A DNA stretch of 64,000 nucleotides from LZORAL124-50-18 sp051208045. Its GTDB lineage: Bacteria > Pseudomonadota > Gammaproteobacteria > Pseudomonadales > Oleiphilaceae. Position 1 is the first letter of the stretch. Each line of letters opens with the position of its first letter. A program made the translations under genes and the position numbers. This document shows positions 44,764 through 52,956 of this stretch, piece after piece. The stretch spans positions 30,943-94,942 of the forward strand of contig JBPJFY010000015.1 in assembly GCA_051208045.1 (NCBI GenBank). The letters are read 5' to 3'. Below the pieces are notes generated by a model. That model saw only the letters and a list, made by a program, of their open reading frames with translations, ran no database searches and was not told the origin of the DNA.

Positions 44764-46938
44764 TTATTGTCCCACTGAAGCGACAATGGTGATCTGCTTG
44801 TTGTCCGGCACTTCCTGGTAGGAAAGGACGGACAAACGTTCAATACCGTAGCGCACAAAGCGCGCCAGCACAGGTCGCAAAGCGGCGGAAACCAGCAGTA
44901 TTGCCGGCTTACCCAGCATTTCCTGCTTCTGGGCTGCTTCCGAAAGCGACTTCTGCAACTTCTCAACCAGAGACGGTTCCAACACCAATCCCATTTCGTC
45001 ACCCGCGCCAGAATTTTGTGCCTGTTGTACTGACTTTAGCAATATCTGTTCCAACCCCGGATCCAAGGTAATCACAGGCAGCTCCTTTTCACCCTGACAC
45101 AGATTCTGAACAATCAAACGGCGCAACGCCTGCCTCGCTGCTGACGTGAGCAATGTGGTGTCCTGAGTTTTCGGACTGATGTTGACGATCGCCTCCGCTA
45201 TACTGCGCATATCCCGAATCGGTACTTCTTCCATCAACAACTGCTGCAATACTTTCAACAGCTGACTGATCGTAATGGTACTGGGCACCAGCTCTTCCGC
45301 CAGCTTGGGAGAAATCTTGCCGAGTTGATCCAGCCATTGCTGAACTTCTTCATGACCGATCAACTCATGGGCGTGTTTACTCAACACCTGATTCAGGTGC
45401 GTCGCAACCACGGTGCTGGAGTCCACGACGGTATAGCCCAGCGTTTGCGCCTGATCTTTCAGCGCGGATTCAATCCAGATGGCATCCAACCCAAACGCAG
45501 GATCTTTGCCGGGAACACCTTCGACCTTGCCAAAAACCTGACCTGGGTTGATGGCCAGCTCACGATCGGGATGCACCTCCCCTTCGGCGATGCTGACGCC
45601 CATCAGCGTAATTCGATAAATTGTCGGCATGAGATCGAGATTGTCGCGAATGTGCACGGAAGGCATCAAGAAGCCCAACTCCTGAGACAACTTTTTACGA
45701 ACACCTTTAATACGCGCCAGCAACTGCCCCCCTTGGGCCTTATCCACCAGAGGAATCAGGCGATACCCCACTTCGAGCCCGATCACATCCACGGTCAGGA
45801 CATCATCCCAACCCAGTTCTTTCGTTTCCTGTCCGCCGTGAGGCAACGCAGGCCCACCACCACCTGACGGTAACCCCTGAGGCCCGCCGCCCGTCGGCCC
45901 CGCAGGAGGCACAGACCCACCACCCGCCAACGCCATCGCGCCTTCATCGCCCGCTTGCTGCCGTTTCCAGATAAACCAGGCCAGCCCCGCAGCCAGTACT
46001 CCCAGCCCCAAAAAGGCCATATGCGGCATGCCGGGAATCAATCCCAGCAGAATCAGAATACCTGCAGCGATGGCCAGACCTTTGGGTGCAGAGAACATTT
46101 GCCCCATCACCTGATCCGTCATTTCCTTGCTTTCGCCGGTGCGCGTCACCAGAATTGCCGCGGCCACAGACAGCAAAAGCGAAGGAATCTGTGCAACCAG
46201 CCCGTCACCAATCGTCAACAAGGTATACTTCTGCAGCGCATCGCCAAATTCCAGATCATGCTGCAACATGCCGATGGACAGCCCGCCAATGATATTGATG
46301 AACAAAATCAGGAAACCCGCGACGGCGTCCCCTTTCACAAATTTGCTGGCACCATCCATGGACCCATAGAAATCTGCTTCCGTGGCAATCTCTTCACGGC
46401 GTCGCTTCGCTTCATCCTGTTCGATAATGCCGGCATTGAGATCCGCATCGATCGCCATTTGTTTACCCGGCATCGCATCCAGTGTAAATCGTGCGCTCAC
46501 TTCAGAAACCCGCCCGGCGCCCTGAGTGACCACCGCAAAGTTGATAATCATGAGAATCATGAATACCACCATACCCACCGCGTAATTTCCGCCGATCACC
46601 ACCTCTCCGAAGGCTTCAATCACCTTCCCCGCTGAATCACCGCCCTCATGCCCGTGCAATAATACAACCCGTGTAGAGGCCACATTCAGCGCCAGTCGAA
46701 ACAGTGTGGCCACCAGCAAAACGGTAGGAAACGCGTTGAAATCCATCGGTCGGAGTGCATAGATACACACCAGGAGGATGACCATGGAGAGCGTAATATT
46801 AAAGGTGAACAGTAAGTCGAGAAGAAAAGGCGGCATGGGCAAGGTCATCATGCCCAGCAAGGCGACGAGCATTAAGGGCACGCCCACATAGCCTTGCGCA
46901 AACCCTTTTGCTTTTTCCAGAATGACCGCTCGATCCAT
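44764..46938 (-). CDS. flhA: FlhA, flagellar type III export gate protein
   Basis: About 724 residues with eight N-terminal membrane helices and a large cytoplasmic domain. The family motif between helices 4 and 5 (VTQGAGRVSEVSARFTLDAM) is clear. FlhA forms the nonameric export ring that binds substrate-chaperone complexes. The frame is open to 47007, but the ATG at 46938 (MDRAVILEKAKGF) with GGGAAAGAGT upstream is chosen, and a sigma-54-type promoter at 46991-47006 lies inside the longer frame, making that version unlikely. Confidence 0.96.
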   Translation of the reverse strand: MDRAVILEKAKGFAQGYVGVPLMLVALLGMMTLPMPPFLLDLLFTFNITLSMVILLVCIYALRPMDFNAFPTVLLVATLFRLALNVASTRVVLLHGHEGGDSAGKVIEAFGEVVIGGNYAVGMVVFMILMIINFAVVTQGAGRVSEVSARFTLDAMPGKQMAIDADLNAGIIEQDEAKRRREEIATEADFYGSMDGASKFVKGDAVAGFLILFINIIGGLSIGMLQHDLEFGDALQKYTLLTIGDGLVAQIPSLLLSVAAAILVTRTGESKEMTDQVMGQMFSAPKGLAIAAGILILLGLIPGMPHMAFLGLGVLAAGLAWFIWKRQQAGDEGAMALAGGGSVPPAGPTGGGPQGLPSGGGGPALPHGGQETKELGWDDVLTVDVIGLEVGYRLIPLVDKAQGGQLLARIKGVRKKLSQELGFLMPSVHIRDNLDLMPTIYRITLMGVSIAEGEVHPDRELAINPGQVFGKVEGVPGKDPAFGLDAIWIESALKDQAQTLGYTVVDSSTVVATHLNQVLSKHAHELIGHEEVQQWLDQLGKISPKLAEELVPSTITISQLLKVLQQLLMEEVPIRDMRSIAEAIVNISPKTQDTTLLTSAARQALRRLIVQNLCQGEKELPVITLDPGLEQILLKSVQQAQNSGAGDEMGLVLEPSLVEKLQKSLSEAAQKQEMLGKPAILLVSAALRPVLARFVRYGIERLSVLSYQEVPDNKQITIVASVGQ

Positions 46939-46990
46939 ACTCTTTCCCATCGTCGGAATTTTGACGTACACACAGTATAAGAAGCGATAC

Positions 46991-47006
46991 AGCAAAATTG
47001 ACGCCA
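46991..47006 (-). promoter_or_regulatory. sigma-54 (-24/-12) promoter for flhA
   Basis: On the minus strand TGGCGTC-N4-TTGCT, with exact GG-N10-GC spacing, about 52 bp upstream of the flhA ATG. In Pseudomonas flhA is RpoN and FleQ dependent, which agrees. Confidence 0.75.
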
Positions 47007-47057
47007 AAAATCACAAATACTCTGTACATCTCTGTTTTTAAGCGATTATTTTGATCA

Positions 47058-48188
47058 TCAATCTCGCTTGAGATCGTCTGGCACAGGAAAGTCGGGTTTG
47101 CTCGGACGTTGCGTCTGATACCCGGAACGGTAACGGCGAAGCTGGAAGACATACGCCAGCGCCTGGGCGACGGCCATGTACAGGCCGGAGGGAATCTCCT
47201 GGCCAATTTCTGTGTGATAGTAAATGGAGCGGGCCAGCGGGGGTGCAGATAGAATCTCGATATTGTGGGCGGTCGCGATTTCCTTAATCTTCATGGCCAC
47301 GAGGTCTGCGCCTTTGGCCAACATGACCGGTGCGGCCATCCGACTGCTGTCATACTTCAGTGCGACGGCAAAGTGGTCCGGGTTCGTGATTACCACATCG
47401 GCATCAGGAATGTCCTTCATCATTCGACGTTGCGCAGCTTCGTACTGCAACCGGCGAATCTTGCTTTTTATCTCCGGTTTCCCTTCGATATCTTTCATCT
47501 CGTCTTTGACTTCCTGCTTCGTCATCTTGAGCTTTTTCTTGTACGAATGCATCTGCCAGGGAATATCGATCGCAGAAATGATGATCATCGCACAGGACAG
47601 GATAAAAAACGCCCAGGCCACCTCCGTCACGGCATTGATGATGGCAGGCCGCAATGGCTCTTGCGTGAGATGCAATAGCGGCTCGGTTTTCACCATCAGG
47701 ATAAGAATCGCAAAGGTGACCACCAGCGCGACTTTTAGAATACTTTTACCCAGCTCAACCAGCGAGTCCATCGAGAACAGACGCTTGATGCCTTCAATCG
47801 GGTTTAACTTACTCAACTTGGGCTTGAGCGCCTTGGGCGACCAGAGAAAACCACCGACCAGGATGTGCCCCAGAATGGAAGCAATGGCCATAATCACCAA
47901 AAACGGGGCTATGGACCACATAACGGCTTCAGCAGCCCTCAACACATGCAAGCCCATTTGCTTCTGATCAAATAAATCATCTCGACTAAGCACCAGATTA
48001 TCTGCGAACACGCCCATCAATGCCTCAGCAGTCCAACTGCCAAAAATCAGGAGCGCCACCGCGCCGGACATGAGCACAGCCATCGTGCCCAGTTCTTTCG
48101 AACGGGCGACCTGCCCCTCTTCCCGGGCTTTTTGTATGCGTCGCCCGGTGGGCTGTTCCGATTTTTCCTGACCGCCGCTTTCAGCCAC
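47058..48188 (-). CDS. flhB: FlhB, flagellar export switch protein
   Basis: A 376-residue protein with four membrane helices and the C-terminal cytoplasmic domain. The autocleavage region appears as VVITNPDHFAVALKY, with NPDH in place of the usual NPTH. The Asn-Pro scissile bond is kept. The Asp-for-Thr change is not the commonest form and deserves a check of cleavage behaviour. FlhB controls the change from hook to filament export together with FliK. Confidence 0.95.
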   Translation of the reverse strand: MAESGGQEKSEQPTGRRIQKAREEGQVARSKELGTMAVLMSGAVALLIFGSWTAEALMGVFADNLVLSRDDLFDQKQMGLHVLRAAEAVMWSIAPFLVIMAIASILGHILVGGFLWSPKALKPKLSKLNPIEGIKRLFSMDSLVELGKSILKVALVVTFAILILMVKTEPLLHLTQEPLRPAIINAVTEVAWAFFILSCAMIIISAIDIPWQMHSYKKKLKMTKQEVKDEMKDIEGKPEIKSKIRRLQYEAAQRRMMKDIPDADVVITNPDHFAVALKYDSSRMAAPVMLAKGADLVAMKIKEIATAHNIEILSAPPLARSIYYHTEIGQEIPSGLYMAVAQALAYVFQLRRYRSGYQTQRPSKPDFPVPDDLKRD

Positions 48189-48206
48189 GACTTACCTCCG
48201 ACAGCA

Positions 48207-48992
48207 TCATGGCCCTACGCCCAGCAGTTCTTCATTAATGAATATGAACGTGTCTTGCATCAATATCGTGAAGTGGTCGAGAAAGCCGGTCAGGCTGACA
48301 TAAACCAACGCCATACCAAAAATCTGGCCAATGGGAAAACCCAGGGCAAACACGTTAAGCTGAGGCGCTGCACGCGTCATCACACCAAACGAAATATTGA
48401 CGATCAGAACGGACACCGACACAGGCAAGGCAATCAGAAGCGCTGCCGCGAACAGCCAGGTGATTCGCAACGTCACCTGCCACAGCGCGCCGGGATCAAT
48501 AAAGCTCATGGACACCGGCCAGGCTTCAAAACTGGTCACGATGGCCTCAATCATCAAATGATGACCGTTCATGGCCAAAAACACGAGGGTCACGGTAATC
48601 AAAAAGAACTGGGACAGTACAGGGACGGACACACCATTCGCGGGGTCCATCATTGCGGCGAAGCCAAGCCCCATTTGCATTGCCATGATCTGGCCAGCAA
48701 CCACAAAAAGCTGCGTAAACAACGTGACCAGGAAGCCAAGAATGGCACCAATCAGCACCTGATTGAAGATCACGTACCAGGAGGCCAGTGAGAGCGGATC
48801 AATATCCGGCCCCTCCCCAACCATCGGCGCCACCAACATACCCAGCAGCAGAGCAAACCCCAAGCGAATGCGCATTGGCACCAACTGGCTGCCGATGAAC
48901 GGTACTGCCATGAGAAAGCTGGCGATGCGGAAAAGCGGCCACAGGTGATTCGCCACCCATCGCGTTATCTCTCCCGGTGCAAAGTCCATCAC
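48207..48992 (-). CDS. fliR: FliR, flagellar export gate protein
   Basis: A 261-residue polytopic membrane protein with six or so hydrophobic segments and the family pattern FIGSQLVPMRIRLGFALLLGMLVAP. It forms the export gate core with FliP and FliQ. It lies between fliQ and flhB as in other gammaproteobacteria. Confidence 0.95.
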   Translation of the reverse strand: MMDFAPGEITRWVANHLWPLFRIASFLMAVPFIGSQLVPMRIRLGFALLLGMLVAPMVGEGPDIDPLSLASWYVIFNQVLIGAILGFLVTLFTQLFVVAGQIMAMQMGLGFAAMMDPANGVSVPVLSQFFLITVTLVFLAMNGHHLMIEAIVTSFEAWPVSMSFIDPGALWQVTLRITWLFAAALLIALPVSVSVLIVNISFGVMTRAAPQLNVFALGFPIGQIFGMALVYVSLTGFLDHFTILMQDTFIFINEELLGVGP

Positions 48993-49002
48993 TCACCCCA
49001 CC

Positions 49003-49272
49003 TCAACCAAGTAATACCGGTACATCCATCATCAACTTGGTCGTTAAATCGATGAGCTTTTGCATGATCCAGGGCCCGGCAACCAGGAGCAATAATATGG
49101 TAACGATAAGACGAGGAAGAAAGCTCAGAGTTTGCTCGTTAATCTGGGTGGCCGCCTGAAACACGCTCACGATCAATCCGACAAAGAGACTGGGGGCAAT
49201 GATCACCGTGACCAGTAACACGATCAGGAAAAACGCTTCCCGCATAATGTCCATCATGGCTTCCGGTGACAT
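49003..49272 (-). CDS. fliQ: FliQ, flagellar export gate protein
   Basis: An 89-residue protein with two membrane helices (about residues 15-40 and 55-75) and the family motif VSVFQAATQINEQTLSFLPR. A gate subunit with FliP and FliR. Starts MSPEAMMDIMREAFFLI. Confidence 0.95.
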   Translation of the reverse strand: MSPEAMMDIMREAFFLIVLLVTVIIAPSLFVGLIVSVFQAATQINEQTLSFLPRLIVTILLLLVAGPWIMQKLIDLTTKLMMDVPVLLG

Positions 49273-49300
49273 GGCTATCTACCTCTCAGAGTTCAGGTTG

Positions 49301-50071
49301 CTACATTCCAAAACTGGCCGCCAGCGTGCCGATAATCAGTGTCCATCCGTCGACCAGCACGAACAACATGATTTTGAAGGGCAGCGATACGATCATAGGG
49401 GACAACATCATCATCCCCATGGCCATCAAGACACTGGCGGTAACCATATCGATGATCAGAAAGGGAATAAAAATTAAAAAGCCAATTTGGAAGGCTGTTT
49501 TCAACTCACTGGTCACAAAAGCGGGCGTCAAGACCCAGAACGATACCGTTTCGGGTGACTCAGCCTGCTCTCCGGACAGACGCACAAACAGCGCTAGATC
49601 ATTTTCCCGTGTCTGCGCCAGCATGAATGCACGAAACGGCTTGCTCGCTGCCACCAGCGCTTCTTTCGGCCCCAACTGCTCATTCAGGTAGGGTTGAAGC
49701 CCTGCCTGATTGGCTTCCTCAAACACTGGCGACATGATAAAGATTGTCAGAAACAGCGAGAGCCCGACGACAATTTGATTGTTGGGCGTTTGCTGAAGCC
49801 CCAGCGCTTGGCGCAAAATCCCAAAGACGATGACGATGCGCGTAAACGCAGTCATCATCAATACAAAGGCCGGGATAAACGTCAATAACGTCATCAAACC
49901 CAGGATCTGCAGCGTCACCGAATATGACTGAGTACCGTCGGGATTGGTCGTCAAGTTCACCGCCGGAATGCCGGTGATCTCCGCAAATGCGAGAGGCGCT
50001 CCCAGGAGCATCAACGACAACAGGCCCAATCGGACCATTTTTCGGGAAGCAGAATGGCTCGCAGTTTTCAT
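49301..50071 (-). CDS. fliP: FliP, flagellar export gate protein
   Basis: A 256-residue protein with a cleavable signal sequence (about residues 10-30) and four membrane helices. The central motifs FVLMMTAFTRIVIVFGILRQALG and the C-terminal VDGWTLIIGTLAASF are typical. It forms the pentameric core of the export gate. It overlaps fliO by 4 bp. Confidence 0.96.
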   Translation of the reverse strand: MKTASHSASRKMVRLGLLSLMLLGAPLAFAEITGIPAVNLTTNPDGTQSYSVTLQILGLMTLLTFIPAFVLMMTAFTRIVIVFGILRQALGLQQTPNNQIVVGLSLFLTIFIMSPVFEEANQAGLQPYLNEQLGPKEALVAASKPFRAFMLAQTRENDLALFVRLSGEQAESPETVSFWVLTPAFVTSELKTAFQIGFLIFIPFLIIDMVTASVLMAMGMMMLSPMIVSLPFKIMLFVLVDGWTLIIGTLAASFGM

Positions 50072-50613
50072 TTGGCGTCCGCGCCTCCTTTAGACAGCAT
50101 CGACTGCAACTTGCGTGCGAAGTCACTGCTCGCTGCCGGCACTGGCAACTCATCTTCCTCAAAAACATGCAAAACAGAGATCGCGTGGGCTGTGATCCCG
50201 ACTAAAATCCGCTTTTTGCCGACATCGATCAACGAAATTCGCTCACGTGTCCCCACGGCAAGGGTGGCCGATATTTTCAGCTGCCCACCCGATTGCCCCG
50301 GCAGATGGCTGAATCGTTTCATTCCCCAGGAAATCGCAAGAATCAACAAAACTACGCCGGTCAGCCCCACCACCATATTGATTACCACAGAGCCGGTATC
50401 GACGCGGGGAGCGGTTTGGGTGAGTGCTGGCCCCGCGAGCGGGGACTGAGGGGGTGAGGCCGGTTTGACAGCTGCGTTTTGGGCGTCTGTGGCGACATTA
50501 TTATTTACCACACCCACAGAATCCTCCGCGCGCGCTGCGGAGGTATACACACACATCATCAGAGAGACAAACAGCACCGTAAGCGTATTTCTGCGGAAGT
50601 GAATAAAATCCAT
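50068..50613 (-). CDS. fliO: FliO, flagellar export gate assembly protein
   Basis: A 181-residue protein with an N-terminal signal-like helix and a second membrane helix (VVINMVVGLTGVVLLILAISW, about residue 75-95), then a cytoplasmic domain with LKISATLAVGTRERISLIDVG, the family signature. It assists FliP assembly. It follows fliN by 3 bp. Confidence 0.92.
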   Translation of the reverse strand: MDFIHFRRNTLTVLFVSLMMCVYTSAARAEDSVGVVNNNVATDAQNAAVKPASPPQSPLAGPALTQTAPRVDTGSVVINMVVGLTGVVLLILAISWGMKRFSHLPGQSGGQLKISATLAVGTRERISLIDVGKKRILVGITAHAISVLHVFEEDELPVPAASSDFARKLQSMLSKGGADAK

Positions 50614-50616
50614 AAA

Positions 50617-51114
50617 CTAACCCAGTTTCTTGATCCGCTCGGCAGGACTGATGACATCTGTCAGGCGTATACCAAATTTTTCATTCACCATGACCACCTC
50701 ACCGTGGGCGATCAGCGTGCCATTCACCAGCACATCCAACGGCTCGCCTGCCAGCCGATCCAGCTCAATCACCGAGCCCTGATTCAACTGCAACAGGTTC
50801 CGAATGGCAATCTGGGTGTTACCCACTTCCATGGAGATGGTGACCGGAATATCCAGGATAACATCCAAATCCGGCGCGCCAGGCCCCAAGCCCGTTGGTT
50901 GAGGGTGATTGTCAAAACTCTCTAATGGCGCAGGTTGTGCAGTCGTCGTTGCTGAAGCTTCTGCCTCTTCTGCCTCCGCCATGGCAGCCGCCCACTCATC
51001 ATCCACACTGGAACCCTCTTCATCGCCGGATTCCTCCATGGCCGCCGCCCATTCCGCTGCGAGTTTCTCGTCTTCGCTCATGCCCCCTTCTTTCGGGGTT
51101 TCTTCATCACTCAT
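50617..51114 (-). CDS. fliN: FliN, flagellar motor switch protein
   Basis: About 165 residues. The N-terminal half is acidic and low-complexity, with a repeated segment (EEWAAAMEESGDEEG-like, twice). The C-terminal SpoA domain is intact: DIPVTISMEVGNTQIAIRNLL through GEVVMVNEKFGIRLTDVIS. It forms the lower C-ring with FliM. The ATG at 51114 is preferred to the GTG at 51126. Confidence 0.95.
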   Translation of the reverse strand: MSDEETPKEGGMSEDEKLAAEWAAAMEESGDEEGSSVDDEWAAAMAEAEEAEASATTTAQPAPLESFDNHPQPTGLGPGAPDLDVILDIPVTISMEVGNTQIAIRNLLQLNQGSVIELDRLAGEPLDVLVNGTLIAHGEVVMVNEKFGIRLTDVISPAERIKKLG

Positions 51115-51189
51115 ACCGCTCGACACCCTTGTTGTTGCTCAGTCTCAATTTACTGAGCCTCAATTTACTTAGCCTTAATCTGCTCGACC

Positions 51190-52176
51190 CTAAATTTTGC
51201 TCAGTTTGTGCACGCCTTTCCGGTCAATCTTGCCTTCAATCTTGAACGCCAGATTTTCGTTCAAACTGCCTAGTTTGGCCCGTAAAACCGGCACACCATT
51301 CGCTGTCACCGTGAAGATTTCTGGAATCTCTACCGGAATGATGTCGCCACGTTTCAAATCCGCAATCTCCCGCAGGGAAATTTTCCGGCGGGCAAGTACC
51401 GCATTGATCGGTATCGTGGCATCCATAATGTCATTTTGTAAGGCAGTGATCCACCGTTCATCCACATCATCCACATCGCTCTGCACCCCTGCATCCAGCA
51501 CATCCCGGATGGGTTCAATCATGGAATAGGGAATGGCAACATGCATATCACCGCCACCGCCATCCAGCTCAATATGGAAGGTGCTGACCACCACCACCTC
51601 ACTCGGGCTCACAATGTTCGCCATTGCCGGATTCACTTCCGAGTTAATGTATTCAAAATCCACTTTCAGTACGGCCTGCCAGGCTTCTTTCATATCAATG
51701 AACACCTGGGCGAGCACCATTTGCACGATACGCAATTCCGTTGGCGTAAACTCACGCCCCTCAATTTTGGCGTGACGCCCGTCGCCACCAAAAAAATTGT
51801 CGACCAGTTTAAACACCAGCTTCGCATCCATGATAAACAGACTGGTGCCTCGAAGCGGCCGGATTTTCACCAGGTTCAGGCTCGTAGGCACATAGAGCGT
51901 ATGAATATACTCACCAAACTTGAGAATCTGAACGCCACCGGTCGCTACGTCCGCATTTCGGCGGAGCAAGTTGAACAGACTGATACGGGTGTAACGGGCA
52001 AAGCGCTCGTTAATCATTTCCAGCGTGGGCATACGCCCACGCACGATCCGGTCCTGACTCGCCAGGTCGTACGACCTGACACCCTCCGCATCCGCCTCGT
52101 CTTCTGTCTCAATATCGCCGTCATCGACGCCATGCAATAGCGCATCAATTTCGTCTTGTGATAGTAAGTCCTGCAC
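51190..52176 (-). CDS. fliM: FliM, flagellar motor switch protein
   Basis: A 328-residue protein with the N-terminal CheY-P-binding peptide LLSQDEIDALLHGV, a central CheC-like domain (about 40-230) and a C-terminal SpoA domain ending near residue 320. Start is GTG at 52176, with AGGAAGAGAG upstream. It is the receiver of the chemotaxis output and sits at the expected place between fliL and fliN. Confidence 0.96.
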   Translation of the reverse strand: MQDLLSQDEIDALLHGVDDGDIETEDEADAEGVRSYDLASQDRIVRGRMPTLEMINERFARYTRISLFNLLRRNADVATGGVQILKFGEYIHTLYVPTSLNLVKIRPLRGTSLFIMDAKLVFKLVDNFFGGDGRHAKIEGREFTPTELRIVQMVLAQVFIDMKEAWQAVLKVDFEYINSEVNPAMANIVSPSEVVVVSTFHIELDGGGGDMHVAIPYSMIEPIRDVLDAGVQSDVDDVDERWITALQNDIMDATIPINAVLARRKISLREIADLKRGDIIPVEIPEIFTVTANGVPVLRAKLGSLNENLAFKIEGKIDRKGVHKLSKI

Positions 52177-52223
52177 CCGCTCTCTTCCTGTTTACCTGTG
52201 ATAAAGGTGTTCAGTCCGCCAAT

Positions 52224-52736
52224 TTACTGCATAACGAAGTTGCTAAACAGCGTTTTCTCTACTTCCAGTCCATCGCCTTCCTGTTGAAGGATTTCATTGA
52301 TGATCCGCTTACTCTCTTCCTGCAGGAATTCCTTCCCTTCTTTGGTCTGCAGCTTTTCAAAGTCCTGTGCGCCGTACAAGGCAATCAATTTGTTCCGCAC
52401 CAGCGGCATATGCATTTCCAACGTATCGAACGCTGCCTGTTCACGCCCCATCGCGGCGAGATGAATTTGCATGTAACGCTGTTTCCCACCGACATTCATC
52501 GCCACAATAAATGCGGGCTTGAAGTCATAATATAGCGCAGGCTTCTTGACGGGCTCTGTAGGTTCTGCCGGCTCATCTGACGTTCCACCGCTACTCCCCC
52601 CCAGAAAGAAAAGTGTGACACCAATCGATGCGCCAATCGAAATCAGCACCACAATGGCGATAATAATGATCAGTTTTTTCTTGGATCCGCCCTGCGCCGC
52701 TTCTTCCTGGTTTTCTTCTGCTTTCTTCTCAGCCAT
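52224..52736 (-). CDS. fliL: FliL, flagellar basal body-associated protein
   Basis: A 170-residue protein: basic N-terminus, one membrane helix (KKLIIIIAIVVLISIGASIGV), a Gly/Pro/Thr linker and a periplasmic domain ending LFSNFVMQ. FliL surrounds and supports the stator. First gene of the fliLMNOPQR run, preceded by a sigma-54-type promoter; ATG follows AGGAAATTGTC. Confidence 0.94.
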   Translation of the reverse strand: MAEKKAEENQEEAAQGGSKKKLIIIIAIVVLISIGASIGVTLFFLGGSSGGTSDEPAEPTEPVKKPALYYDFKPAFIVAMNVGGKQRYMQIHLAAMGREQAAFDTLEMHMPLVRNKLIALYGAQDFEKLQTKEGKEFLQEESKRIINEILQQEGDGLEVEKTLFSNFVMQ

Positions 52737-52785
52737 GACAATTTCCTGACGTTTTCCACATATTCAGCAGCGTTACAAACTCTAC

Positions 52786-52801
52786 TGCAAGCTTGATGCC
52801 A
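52786..52801 (-). promoter_or_regulatory. sigma-54 (-24/-12) promoter for fliL
   Basis: On the minus strand TGGCATC-N4-TTGCA, with exact GG-N10-GC spacing, about 50 bp upstream of the fliL ATG in the 220-bp fliK-fliL gap. Confidence 0.75.
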
Positions 52802-52956
52802 CATTAACAACCTGAATTAACTCACTGTTAAGTGTAGCAAAACACAGAGAAAAGGCCTGAATATATTAGGGCGTGGTGACGCTGTAGCGAAGGAAGGACG
52901 AGCGGGAAGGAAGACTGCGGCCCCAGACGGTAACCGCAGTGAACGGGAACAGGTTC

